Source: Clostridia bacterium (GTDB lineage: Bacteria; Bacillota; Clostridia; Christensenellales; Aristaeellaceae). From it: a DNA stretch of 49,803 nt. The stretch lies in NCBI GenBank assembly GCA_017522345.1, contig JAFWZN010000052.1, positions 1-49,803 on the forward strand, read 5' to 3'. The translations under genes were made by a program, and so were the position numbers. The notes below the pieces were generated by a model. It was given only the letters and a program-made list of their open reading frames with translations, did not search any database and was not told the origin of the DNA. Of this stretch, positions 42,376 through 49,803 are shown piece by piece; the first letter of the stretch is position 1, and the number at the start of each line of letters is the position of its first letter.

Positions 42376-43614
42376 ATGAAGGCAATGGTATTAGCGGGAG
42401 GCTTTCCTCAGATTGCCCTGCTTCAAGAACTTAAAAGTCATGGAATCACTACGATTCTGCTGGACTGGAATAAAGAACCTGTCGCCAAAAAGTATGCGGA
42501 TATTTATTATCAGGAATCCACTACGGATTTAGAAGCAATTGAAAGAATTGCTATCGAGGAAAAAGTTGACTTTATTTTGACTGTTTGCTCGGAGAGTGCG
42601 ATTAAATCTGTGGCAAAGGTTTCCCAGAAGCTAAATCTGCCCTGCTATGTGACTGAGGATATGATAAATAAGGTCACGGACAAGGCCTATATGAAAAAGG
42701 TTTTTGCACAGTGGGGGATTCCGAATGCAAAACACATGATATTGCAAAAAGAAGAAGAAGTCTCTGCTGATGAATTTGAATTCCCTGTCATTGTAAAACC
42801 AACGGATTGTTATGGATCTTCCGGTGTTCGTAAGGTCATGGACAGCGAGCTCTTCTATGAGGCAATCAAAGACGCGAAAGCAATGAGCAAATCTGGAGTA
42901 GTTCTGATTGAAGAATTCCTAGATGGCGTTGAACTGTCTATTGATGCATTTGTGGTGGACGGAAAAGCACGCGTATTGTGTGTGACTCGAAGTGACAAAA
43001 TTGCTGATGATGATCGATTTGTCATTTATCGTGGGAGCTATCCTGCGATGGATGATATTGATTCAGTCATGAACGAGATTGAAGATATAGTTCAGAAGAT
43101 CGCTTCAGCGTTTGAAATGACGACCACGCCCTTGCTTGTTCAGATGATTCGAACGAAGAATAAACTGGGTGTTCTGGAGTTTAGTACACGTACCGGCGGA
43201 AGTGCAAAATACATGCTGGCTAAGAAATCCTGTGGATTTGATTTAGTCAAGGGTGCTGTTGATATTACGCTCGGCATTAAACCCAATTTTGACGGAATCA
43301 AGGGCGAAAACAAGTATGTGACCAACGAATATCTCTATTGCCGGCCTGGCGTTTTCGACAGATTGGACGGCTTTGAGGAAATGAAGAAGCAGGGCGTTAT
43401 TTCAGAATATTACCAGTTCAAGTGGCGCAACGCTGAAGCGGCAGAAAGCATAACCAAAAGTGGAGATCGTATGGCTGGCTTCACGATTCAAGCAGATACT
43501 AAGGAAGAGATGAACCGAAAACATAAGACAGCGCTTAAAAACATCCGTATTCTGGATATAAACGGCGATGATATGTTGCGGAGAGATCTTATCGGAGAGT
43601 TGTATACTGAATAG
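42376..43614 (+). CDS. ATP-grasp carboxylate-amine ligase
   Basis: 412 residues of the carbamoyl-phosphate-synthase/D-Ala-ligase-like ATP-grasp group. N-terminal Rossmann-like part KAMVLAGGFPQIALLQELKS; VTDKAYMKKVFAQWGIPNAK; FPVIVKPTDCYGSSGVRKV (ATP Lys); LIEEFLDGVELSIDAFVVDG; and LGVLEFSTRTGGSAKYML where the metal-binding Glu and Arg lie. Similar proteins join amino acids to sugars or other amino acids. It is encoded 50 bp after the first ATP-grasp gene, and the two may act in sequence to build an acyl or peptidyl substituent. Start ATG 42376 behind GGGAGG. Confidence 0.8.
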   Translation: MKAMVLAGGFPQIALLQELKSHGITTILLDWNKEPVAKKYADIYYQESTTDLEAIERIAIEEKVDFILTVCSESAIKSVAKVSQKLNLPCYVTEDMINKVTDKAYMKKVFAQWGIPNAKHMILQKEEEVSADEFEFPVIVKPTDCYGSSGVRKVMDSELFYEAIKDAKAMSKSGVVLIEEFLDGVELSIDAFVVDGKARVLCVTRSDKIADDDRFVIYRGSYPAMDDIDSVMNEIEDIVQKIASAFEMTTTPLLVQMIRTKNKLGVLEFSTRTGGSAKYMLAKKSCGFDLVKGAVDITLGIKPNFDGIKGENKYVTNEYLYCRPGVFDRLDGFEEMKKQGVISEYYQFKWRNAEAAESITKSGDRMAGFTIQADTKEEMNRKHKTALKNIRILDINGDDMLRRDLIGELYTE

Positions 43615-43667
43615 ATGAGTTCCGTGTGCAAAAAATCCGAAAAAGAATGATGAAAGAATGGAAATAA

Positions 43668-44969
43668 ATGAGCATCAGAAGAAGTTTAATCAACTTGGAA
43701 AGTGTATCGCTTTGTTTAATCATCCTGATGGCATCCACGCTATGGTTTTTTGAAGATATATTAAACATGCACTTTTTAGTGTTTGGAATCATGATGCTAT
43801 CCATGAGCTTCATATTGGTCAGGAAGGTTAAGTTTGTCAGATTTTCTAATGTTCTTTTGCTGTTTGGTTTAAGTATTTTGATCAGTATTGGGATAAAAGG
43901 TGCGACACTACGCATTATCTACCGAGCCACTGTGTTTATTCTGTTGTTGCTGTATTCGGTGATGGCAGACTTTAAAATAAATACGCTTTTTAAAGCAAGA
44001 AAGTTTCTTGTTTTTTGCGGTGTATTTACGTCGGTAACGATTATTGCTCAATTTTTGCTGGGGAATACCTTTAATTCGATATACTATAGAATGATGAAAT
44101 CGACAGCGCAGACGGAAGCTATGTTTTATGCAACGCGCGGATATTATGCAGGTTTGTTCACGAAGCCTCACGATGCAGCCGCATTAGTTTCGTTTGCTAT
44201 AGTTGCGTTGTTAATTGAAAAATGGGACACGGCGTCGAAAAAGCAGATGATCATTCCGCTGCTTATGTTTATTCCGCTGTTACTGACTGGCAAAAGAGCA
44301 ATTATCGTACTAGTGGTTGTAGCGCTGTTCATTCTGAGGACATTGGCGCAGCTTGCCAAAAAGCGATGGCTGAATGTGCTTGCGATGGTAGTTGGGATCG
44401 GGGTACTTGCATATGTAGCGATATGGTATATTGGAAGATCGCAGAACAATGTATTGTTTACACGGTTTTACAGTTTGATAAATGGTGAAACGTCGCTGTT
44501 TGACAACACAAGATGGCGGCTTTGGAGCGATGCGTGGAATCTTTGGACAGAGAATCCGATATTTGGTATTGGATGGGAACAATTTGCAGGGCTTACCACG
44601 TCTAAGCTCTCCTATTCAAGAAGTCATAACGTAAATATGGATTATTTACAAATGCTGTGCGAAACAGGTATTGTCGGATTTATATTGATGATTACACCGA
44701 TTATGTGCATGTTTAAAAGAGCAATAAGTCTGTGCAGGTATGTTGTTAAAACAGGCTCGTTTGCACAACAGAGGAATATTATCTTGTTTGCGGTTTACAT
44801 ACAGATTTTTATCTTGATGTATGCACTTATCGAGGTTCCGTTTTACAGCATAACATACTTTACGTTCTATATTCTTTCATGCATTATTATCAATACCTTT
44901 TACCCTTCATTTCGTCGGCAGAAAACGCTGCTAAAAAATCGCCTGTTAGTAGGAGGGCGAAGGATTTGA
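43668..44969 (+). CDS. O-antigen ligase/polymerase (Wzy-like) membrane protein
   Basis: 433 residues, about ten to twelve transmembrane helices with the large extracytoplasmic loop near the C-terminal third. That loop has the Wzy_C/ligase-type pattern NTRWRLWSDAWNLWTENPIFGIGWEQF (split here around residues 283-309) and RSHNVNMDYLQMLCETGIVG. It polymerises or ligates lipid-linked repeat units outside the membrane. The ribosome binding site is weak (GGAAATAA before ATG). The DNA from about 40 kb to 46.5 kb looks richer in A and T than the housekeeping genes to its left, as is common for polysaccharide cassettes. Confidence 0.88.
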   Translation: MSIRRSLINLESVSLCLIILMASTLWFFEDILNMHFLVFGIMMLSMSFILVRKVKFVRFSNVLLLFGLSILISIGIKGATLRIIYRATVFILLLLYSVMADFKINTLFKARKFLVFCGVFTSVTIIAQFLLGNTFNSIYYRMMKSTAQTEAMFYATRGYYAGLFTKPHDAAALVSFAIVALLIEKWDTASKKQMIIPLLMFIPLLLTGKRAIIVLVVVALFILRTLAQLAKKRWLNVLAMVVGIGVLAYVAIWYIGRSQNNVLFTRFYSLINGETSLFDNTRWRLWSDAWNLWTENPIFGIGWEQFAGLTTSKLSYSRSHNVNMDYLQMLCETGIVGFILMITPIMCMFKRAISLCRYVVKTGSFAQQRNIILFAVYIQIFILMYALIEVPFYSITYFTFYILSCIIINTFYPSFRRQKTLLKNRLLVGGRRI

Positions 44970-44974
44970 TTCTG

Positions 44975-44990
44975 GCATAATTGTTTATGC
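44975..44990. repeat. Short inverted repeat after the polymerase gene
   Basis: GCATAA and TTATGC with a 4-nt loop lie 6 bp after the wzy-like stop, without a T-run. The 197-bp gap to the flippase gene holds no recognisable gene; a poor TATAAA-type -10 (GTTGTATAAAGC) occurs near 45080, so the flippase might have its own weak promoter. Confidence 0.3.
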
Positions 44991-45166
44991 TCGATTATGG
45001 ATCTTTAGCTTCGATATGATACTACAGCATAATGGGATGAAAAGTCGCTAATTTCATGAAGAATTATGCGAAAAGGACACGTTGTATAAAGCATAAATGA
45101 TTTTGCAGGAAAGCTTTAAGATAACCTGTAGCGATTCAGTAAGGCTCTTCATGAGGAGGTTTATTT

Positions 45167-46570
45167 GTGAAGAGAGAGGAAAAACTGGTTAAGAATACAT
45201 TGATCCTTGCATTGGGCACATTTTTTCCCAAATTGGCGATTTTTATTGCGCTTCCGGTTTTGACGGGGTGCCTGACGCAAGCGGAATACGGTACTTATGA
45301 GCTTGTATTGACGCTTGTTGCACTTGTTCTTCCTGCGGCGACGTTGCAGATTCACAGCGCTGCGTTTCGATACCTGATTGATGTTCGCGGCGGTGAAAAA
45401 GAAAAGAAAACGATTATATCGAACATATATGGCTTTATTGTTCCGACAACACTGATTGCGCTGACGATTATGTTCTTTTGTTTATACATGCAACCCTTGG
45501 CAATCAGGCTTTCGATATGTGCCTACTTCTTTTTTGATATTTTAGTTCAAGCGAATCGACAGATTATCAGAGGTTTAGGCAGAAATAAAGACTATGCTGT
45601 GAGTTCGTTTATCAGCGCGCTTGGTCAGGTTGTTCTGACGTTTATGTTGGTGCTTGGCTTGAAAAAGGGATTGCTTGGGGCTGTAATTGCACTTTTTTCC
45701 GCCGAGTGTATTGCGGCTGTTCATTTGATGATCGCTGGCAGGATTTACAGATATATCGATCCTCGCGAAATCAATCGGGCAACAATGAAGGAATTGATCG
45801 GCTATTCTTGGCCAATGGTGCCAAACAGTCTGTCCCAGTGGGTTATTCATACTTCGGATCGATTGATCATTACGTTCTTTATGGGAGTTTCGGCCAATGC
45901 CGTTTTTTCTGTCGCTTATAAGATACCTTCGATTCTGACTTTTGCTCAAACGACATTTAATATGGCTTGGCAGGAAAATGCTTCCATTGTTTCTAAGGAT
46001 GATGACGCGCAGGCATACTATTCCATGATGTTTGAAAAGCTGTTCGATATTGCTGCAGGATGCATGGCCGCATTGATTGGATTTACGCCAATACTGTTCA
46101 GTTTGTTTATTCAGGGGAACTACGAGGCTTCATATATTCATATACCATTCCTTTACATAGGCATGTTTCTGTTTACGCTTTCCACCTTCTGGGGCGGAAT
46201 TTTTGTTGCATATAAAAAGACGACCGTCGTCGGAAAGACAACGGTCATTGCGGCGCTGATTCATCTTGTAATAGCGGTTTTGTTGATTAAGCCGCTTGGT
46301 CTTTTCGCGGCATCGATAGCGACGGTAGTCAGTTATTTTGCGCTGTGCTTTTTGCGGCTGTACTATGTCAGAGAATACATAACGATACAATACAAATGGA
46401 AGCATATTGGATTCGTATGTCTGATTTTACTGGCACTGTCTGGAATGTGTGTCTATAGAAACTTGGCCATGCAGATCGCGGTCTTTTGTATCGGTGGGGC
46501 GGTGTGCTTATTTCTGAACTGGTCGTTAATCAAGGCTGTCGTGCGGAAGGTGAAGAAAATCATCGGTTAA
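45167..46570 (+). CDS. Polysaccharide flippase (Wzx-like)
   Basis: Moves undecaprenyl-linked repeat units across the membrane. 467 residues, about 12-14 hydrophobic helices, with the family start KNTLILALGTFFPKLAIFIALPVLT and TQAEYGTYELV, and the mid-protein PMVPNSLSQWVIHTSDRLII. GTG 45167 follows AGGAGG with good spacing. It ends the polysaccharide gene series; the next gene is convergent, and I see no clear terminator in the 55 bp between them. Confidence 0.9.
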   Translation: MKREEKLVKNTLILALGTFFPKLAIFIALPVLTGCLTQAEYGTYELVLTLVALVLPAATLQIHSAAFRYLIDVRGGEKEKKTIISNIYGFIVPTTLIALTIMFFCLYMQPLAIRLSICAYFFFDILVQANRQIIRGLGRNKDYAVSSFISALGQVVLTFMLVLGLKKGLLGAVIALFSAECIAAVHLMIAGRIYRYIDPREINRATMKELIGYSWPMVPNSLSQWVIHTSDRLIITFFMGVSANAVFSVAYKIPSILTFAQTTFNMAWQENASIVSKDDDAQAYYSMMFEKLFDIAAGCMAALIGFTPILFSLFIQGNYEASYIHIPFLYIGMFLFTLSTFWGGIFVAYKKTTVVGKTTVIAALIHLVIAVLLIKPLGLFAASIATVVSYFALCFLRLYYVREYITIQYKWKHIGFVCLILLALSGMCVYRNLAMQIAVFCIGGAVCLFLNWSLIKAVVRKVKKIIG

Positions 46571-46625
46571 GACGAGCGTATTCTTGCAGAACGCAGTTGG
46601 TATGATATGAAATTTGAAAGCCTTT

Positions 46626-47534
46626 TTATTGACCTGTTAGTAGCTGAATCGCATATTTTGCATATTCAGAAACATACTGTCCTTTTCGCGTGACGATTGC
46701 GGATTGACGTATGTAGCTGTTTTGATTGAGCGCAAACAGGGTTACGTTAGAGGATGCGATATCCGCTTGTATAAACTGCTTGGGGAGGATAGTGGCAGCT
46801 AAGCCGGCCTGGACCATTGTCCATGCGGTTGTTATACCGACGACCTCGACGTAGATTGTTGGATGTATTTTTGCGATTTTGCAGAGCTTATCAAATAGCT
46901 GACGCATTTCTTGCCCACGGCTTACAACTACAAAGGGAAGGTTTTCGCAATCTGCCAGATCCACAAATGTGGAAACGGCAGATTTTTTTGTTTCGTTTTC
47001 AGAAATCAGATGAACGAGCGCGTTTGGCACTGCAAGTACCATATTGTCTTTTTCCAAAGGAATCACATCCAAAGCAGCGTCGTCCACAGGGAGATTGGTG
47101 ATAGCGAAATCGTAAAGCCCTTCTGAAATGCCTTTATGCAGCTGAGCTCGTCCATATTCGCACAAAGAGATATGGAGATCCGGGTAGCGTTCTTTCAGCG
47201 CTTTTACGACAGGTGGCATTAGATACTGACTGCGGAAAGGGGAGATGCCTATGGACAATTTTCCGTTTTTTCCGTTTTTGTAAAGCTCCATCGTTTTAAG
47301 AAGGACGTCCTCCTCAAAAAGCAGCTCACGCGCTCGTTCTATGAAGAATTCTCCCGCAGGGGTCAGAGTAATTGGCGTGGTGCTTCGGTCAAAGAGCTTT
47401 ACGCCCAGCTCATTTTCTAAAGCGATGATCTGCTTGCTTAAGGCGGGTTGAGAAATGTCCAGCCCCTCTGCGACCTGCGAGAAATTACAGACTTCTGATA
47501 ATAATACGGCGTATTGGAGTTGACGTGAATTCAT
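46626..47534 (-). CDS. LysR family transcriptional regulator
   Basis: 302 residues: N-terminal winged helix-turn-helix (NSRQLQYAVLLSEVCNFSQV, LDISQPALSKQIIALENELG, LFDRSTTPITLTPAG) and a substrate-binding-like effector domain from about residue 90 (KLSIGISPFRSQYLMPPVV). It is divergent from the TRAP permease gene, the classical arrangement for a LysR regulator of that transporter. ATG 47534 has GGAGG close upstream. The effector is probably the transported organic acid; inference. Confidence 0.92.
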   Translation of the reverse strand: MNSRQLQYAVLLSEVCNFSQVAEGLDISQPALSKQIIALENELGVKLFDRSTTPITLTPAGEFFIERARELLFEEDVLLKTMELYKNGKNGKLSIGISPFRSQYLMPPVVKALKERYPDLHISLCEYGRAQLHKGISEGLYDFAITNLPVDDAALDVIPLEKDNMVLAVPNALVHLISENETKKSAVSTFVDLADCENLPFVVVSRGQEMRQLFDKLCKIAKIHPTIYVEVVGITTAWTMVQAGLAATILPKQFIQADIASSNVTLFALNQNSYIRQSAIVTRKGQYVSEYAKYAIQLLTGQ

Positions 47535-47583
47535 AAAAGCCTCCGTTGCTGAGATGTCGGCGCTTACAAGGATGTGTAGAATG

Positions 47584-47600
47584 GCGGCAAATCATGCCGC
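47584..47600. promoter_or_regulatory. Candidate LysR operator
   Basis: GCGGCA (47584-47589) and TGCCGC (47595-47600) form a perfect inverted repeat around 5 bp, just downstream of the predicted start of the lysR transcript. This is the right place for autoregulation, though the site is far (about 70 bp) from the permease -35 box. Confidence 0.4.
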
Positions 47601-47611
47601 TTGTATGTAAT

Positions 47612-47640
47612 ATGATACCGCAGTAAACGCGATTTGGCAA
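47612..47640 (-). promoter_or_regulatory. Predicted promoter of the LysR gene
   Basis: On the minus strand TTGCCA (47635-47640) and TATCAT (47612-47617) with a 17-bp spacer. Confidence 0.5.
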
Positions 47641-47666
47641 CAATTTTTATTATAACATGAAATGTA

Positions 47667-47695
47667 TTGACATGAATCGTAGATTGTGTTACTAT
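47667..47695 (+). promoter_or_regulatory. Predicted promoter of the TRAP permease operon
   Basis: Perfect TTGACA -35 (47667-47672) and TACTAT -10 (47690-47695) with a 17-bp spacer, ahead of the DctM-type gene. The LysR promoter lies about 27 bp away on the other strand. Confidence 0.65.
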
Positions 47696-47746
47696 ATAAC
47701 CGAAACGGAATAAAACATATAATGTAAAGAGAATGGAGAGATGGAG

Positions 47747-49105
47747 ATGCCTTCAGCGCTTTTATATCTTGGAATCATGCTGATCGTGATTTTGGTATGG
47801 TTTATGCTGCTAAAAAGGCCGGTCTACGAAGCGGTTTTCATCAGCTTTATCGTGCTTCTCACAGTTACCGGGACATGGGGAAATGTTGCATCGTATATTG
47901 ACAAAGGTTTATCAACGTCTTTGATTTATTCCATGGTAGCTTTTGTAGCTATGTCGATCATCCTGACAAAGACAAAGATTATTGACAGCTGTGTTGCGAT
48001 CATTCTTTCGGTGCTCGGTCGAGTTGTCGGTGGCGCGGGCTATGTGTCTGTCGTCGCAAGCAGTTTTATGGGCGCTCTGTCTGGTTCCGGCCCAGGTAAC
48101 GTCATGGCGACGGGTACCATTACCATCCCTGCGATGATCAAATCCGGCTTTCCGCGTGAACTTGCAGCGAATGTTGAAAGCAACGCGAGCTACATGGGCA
48201 ATATGATTCCACCCTCCTCCAATATTGTTGCGGCATTGGGCGCGTTTACTGCGCTTTATCCTCACTTGAATATGACGATCGGTCAGTTCTGGGTTGTGCT
48301 TTGGGGAATCAGCATTTGGTTTATTCTTCAGCGTCTATTAATGATATGGGGATTCTGCAAGTATTATAAAGTTAAGCCCATTGCAAAGGAAGATCTTCCC
48401 AATCTGAAAGAGGTTTTTGCCGCGGGATGGCAGGGACTGCTTCTTCCGCTTGTAATCCTTTTCCCGTTTGTTCTGGATTATCTGTTCAAAGATACCTTCT
48501 TTACCGAAAGATTAGGCGCGACAGGTGCGAAATACTTATCGAGTTCGCTGCTTCTGTTTATTGCAGGCATTTCCGCGATGTACGCCTGTCTGATTGCGAA
48601 GGATAAGTCCGTTGTAACGATAAAAAATATTGCGAAAATGTTTGCAGGTGGCGTGAAGTCTATTTCTCCTGCTGTTGGCGTTTGCGTGTTCGGATACATG
48701 ATCGGCGCGCTTTTTACCGACTTGAATGTTGCCTCTGATATGGAAGCGTTTATCGTTTCCATGAATTTCAGCAAGTTTGGCATGGTGATCTTCATATGCC
48801 TGTTGACATGTTTTCTGGGAATGGTTATCCCCGGATCGTCGCTGGTTGTCATCTTTGGCCCGGTATTCATTTCTACGTTGACTACTGTGGGCGTGGATCC
48901 TCTGCTGGCAGCGGCGATGCTTCCCTGCATTTGCGGCGTTATGTGTGGAATTACCCCGCCTTTAGGTCTTGGTATGTATGCCGGCATGTCTTTGGCTGAG
49001 TCTGAATTTGGAAAGACCTTTAAGAACAATCTGTGGTGGGTTGGCGCACAATTTGCGCTGCAAGTGATTGTGCTCATGGGTTGGCTGCCGATTCTGGGGC
49101 TGTAG
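47747..49105 (+). CDS. TRAP transporter large permease (DctM type)
   Basis: Integral membrane subunit for Na+-driven uptake of an organic acid. 452 residues, about twelve helices. Marks of the family are SSFMGALSGSGPGNVMATGTI (about 108-128, read in parts), IPAMIKSGFPRELAANVES, NMIPPSSNIVAALGAF, and in the second half GMVIPGSSLVVIFGPVFIST and ITPPLGLGMYAGMSLAES. ATG 47747 has GGAGA 7 bp upstream; ATG 47741 is too close. A substrate-binding DctP gene is not seen in the window, so the binding protein is encoded elsewhere or not used. Confidence 0.88.
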   Translation: MPSALLYLGIMLIVILVWFMLLKRPVYEAVFISFIVLLTVTGTWGNVASYIDKGLSTSLIYSMVAFVAMSIILTKTKIIDSCVAIILSVLGRVVGGAGYVSVVASSFMGALSGSGPGNVMATGTITIPAMIKSGFPRELAANVESNASYMGNMIPPSSNIVAALGAFTALYPHLNMTIGQFWVVLWGISIWFILQRLLMIWGFCKYYKVKPIAKEDLPNLKEVFAAGWQGLLLPLVILFPFVLDYLFKDTFFTERLGATGAKYLSSSLLLFIAGISAMYACLIAKDKSVVTIKNIAKMFAGGVKSISPAVGVCVFGYMIGALFTDLNVASDMEAFIVSMNFSKFGMVIFICLLTCFLGMVIPGSSLVVIFGPVFISTLTTVGVDPLLAAAMLPCICGVMCGITPPLGLGMYAGMSLAESEFGKTFKNNLWWVGAQFALQVIVLMGWLPILGL

Positions 49106-49120
49106 AAGGAGGTTATGATC

Positions 49121-49384
49121 ATGAAAGAAAAGATGAAAAAGCTATCCGAAATACTTAAAATGATATTCGGATATGGAATTATGATCTGTCTCTTTGCGGG
49201 CGGTCTTACGTTTTTCGGTTATGTTGCCGCGCTGATCATCGGCGGAGATACGGCTCAGGCAATTTGCTTGTTTATCTATAAGACGGTTGTGCCGATTATC
49301 GTGTACGCGTCGACGTGTCTTGTGCTGCTTGGACTTGTTTCGATGTATCTGGCCGGTGAAATGGCGTTGACTTCAAAAAAATAA
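49121..49384 (+). CDS. Small two-helix membrane protein, partner of the TRAP permease
   Basis: 87 residues with two hydrophobic helices (about 15-40 and 48-75) and a short basic N-terminus. It starts 15 bp after the permease stop, with AGAAGGAGG 8 bp before ATG 49121. A standard TRAP small subunit (DctQ) has four helices and ~160 residues, so this is either a minimal small subunit or an unrelated companion. I believe similar short proteins accompany DctM-like genes in other Firmicutes; not checked. Confidence 0.65.
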   Translation: MKEKMKKLSEILKMIFGYGIMICLFAGGLTFFGYVAALIIGGDTAQAICLFIYKTVVPIIVYASTCLVLLGLVSMYLAGEMALTSKK

Positions 49385-49390
49385 AAATAC

Positions 49391-49431
49391 AGCAAGCTTC
49401 TCGGATTTATGTCTGAGGAGCTTGCTATTTA
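49391..49431 (+). terminator. Terminator of the TRAP operon
   Basis: Arms 49391-49405 and 49412-49426 pair over 15 bp with two G-T pairs, followed by a short ATTT. It marks the end of the native transcript just before the recombinase remnant. Confidence 0.75.
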
Positions 49432-49437
49432 AAGTTG

Positions 49438-49530
49438 ACCAGCTACGAAGCGCAGGTCAAGCACTACACCGAGCATATCAAATCCAAGGAGCATACCGAC
49501 AACTGGCAGTTCGTGGACGTGTACACCGAT
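49438..49530 (+). pseudogene. Remnant of a large serine recombinase gene
   Basis: Read in frame from 49438, the DNA encodes TSYEAQVKHYTEHIKS, then NWQFVDVYTD. This matches the stretch of Firmicutes serine recombinases just after the resolvase active-site region (typical text TSYEAQVxYYTxYIK...WxFVxVYTDEGISG). There is no start codon before it, the conserved catalytic N-terminus is absent, and similarity stops at 49530 where the expected EGISGT should follow. It is therefore an internal ~31-residue fragment of a mobile-element gene, broken at both ends. Confidence 0.7.
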
Positions 49531-49554
49531 ATGTTGACTACGAGTTTGATACAA

Positions 49555-49670
49555 ATGCACCCTACCTGCACCCAGACTGCACCCTAAATGCACCCAGAGC
49601 CGAAAGCTGGGTGCATTTGTCACATTTTCGGAGTCTTTCTAGGGTGCATTTGGGACTGCTGGGTGCACCC
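49555..49670. repeat. Four 11-bp direct repeats with inverted copies
   Basis: Four consecutive 11-mers with consensus MTGCACCCWRM occupy 49555-49565, 49566-49576, 49577-49587 and 49588-49598 with no gaps. Inverted copies of the GGGTGCA core lie at 49609-49615, 49642-49648 and 49661-49667. They build perfect arms: 49586-49597 with 49607-49618 (12 bp) and 49552-49564 with 49640-49652 (13 bp). The last copy is part of a palindrome GGGTGCACCC (49661-49670). The pattern resembles binding sites for a multimeric protein or the end structure of a mobile element. Confidence 0.75.
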
Positions 49671-49803
49671 TCCCTGGAGTTCTAAGAAAAGAAATGCTCA
49701 CATGGCGTTGAGAGCCAGAGACTGAAGTCCAGAGAAGAAAATTTTGCCGCTACATCCGAACGGAGGTTGAAATAATTCTTCAAACTTTGCACAATGTAGG
49801 TAC
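49671..49803. other. Right edge without recognisable gene
   Basis: From the last repeat to the end of the window I see no convincing reading frame, promoter or hairpin. Together with the recombinase fragment and repeats it completes a ~400-bp non-coding tract (49385-49803) that looks like debris of a mobile element. Confidence 0.5.

Noticed and set aside
46571..46625. Bidirectional terminator between flippase and LysR genes
   Set aside because: No inverted repeat of useful length is present in this 55-bp gap.
49555..49670. CRISPR-like array
   Set aside because: Units are 11 bp with no spacers and include inverted copies, unlike the 23-37 bp repeats and unique spacers of CRISPR.
49422..49685. 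Plus-strand open frame covering the terminator, recombinase fragment and repeats
   Set aside because: It is not in the frame of the recombinase match, and its translation is partly made by the 11-bp repeats; the DNA repeats explain it better than a protein.

Overview
The window reads as a chromosomal segment from an anaerobic, low-to-mid GC Gram-positive bacterium, most likely an uncultured gut Clostridia (Christensenellales-like is a guess). The basis is AGGAGG-type ribosome binding sites, sigmaA-type promoters often with extended -10 boxes, group II ECF transporter genes, a CpsB/CpsC/CpsD phosphoregulatory set with LCP proteins, and fermentative citrate/oxaloacetate metabolism. I saw no rRNA, tRNA or CRISPR array. 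The only mobile-element trace is a recombinase remnant with short repeats at the right edge.

Layout. 1-4860: citrate lyase operon citC-citD-citE-citF-citX followed by a YfcE-like phosphoesterase, with a divergent promoter that points off the left edge. 4867-8728: a GH3 (NagZ-like) hydrolase on the minus strand, a membrane protein with three Cys/His modules, and an MnmM-type methyltransferase. 8843-14108: a biotin-dependent Na+-pump operon holding a divergent acyl-CoA-type carboxyltransferase, OadG-like subunit, biotin carrier, OadB-like beta subunit and OadA-like carboxyltransferase. Citrate lyase makes oxaloacetate, and the second operon can decarboxylate it to pyruvate while exporting Na+, so the two form a plausible citrate fermentation module. 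No dedicated citrate transporter or CitG lies beside them. 14125-15824 (minus): a P-loop/AlaRS-SAD fusion protein and a two-OB-fold SSB-like protein. 16004-20894: ecfA1-ecfA2-ecfT-truA-ybaK and an SLC13/ArsB-like permease. 21134-28040: a co-directional run of YesL-like membrane protein, methyltransferase, Hsp33, TPR protein, HEAT-like protein and a zinc-ribbon/TM/TPR protein. 28139-28969 (minus): DUF368 lipid-carrier translocase.

29029-46570 is a cell-surface region. A minus-strand operon (phosphodiester glycosidase, unknown single-pass protein, leucine-rich repeat protein) diverges from a long polysaccharide operon. The polysaccharide genes run: two LCP-type proteins, CpsC-like chain-length protein, CpsD-like kinase, CpsB-like phosphatase, RmlA, RmlB, a sugar aminotransferase, a phosphoglycosyl transferase, two ATP-grasp ligases, a Wzy-like polymerase and a Wzx-like flippase. 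No ordinary GT-A or GT-B glycosyltransferase is present. The two ATP-grasp proteins suggest an unusual, possibly amino-acid-decorated 4-amino-6-deoxy sugar.

46626-49384: a LysR regulator divergent from a DctM-type TRAP permease and a small two-helix membrane protein. 49433-49803: a remnant of a serine recombinase followed by four exact-period 11-bp repeats and inverted copies. All assignments come from reading motifs and gene order by eye; no database search was run.
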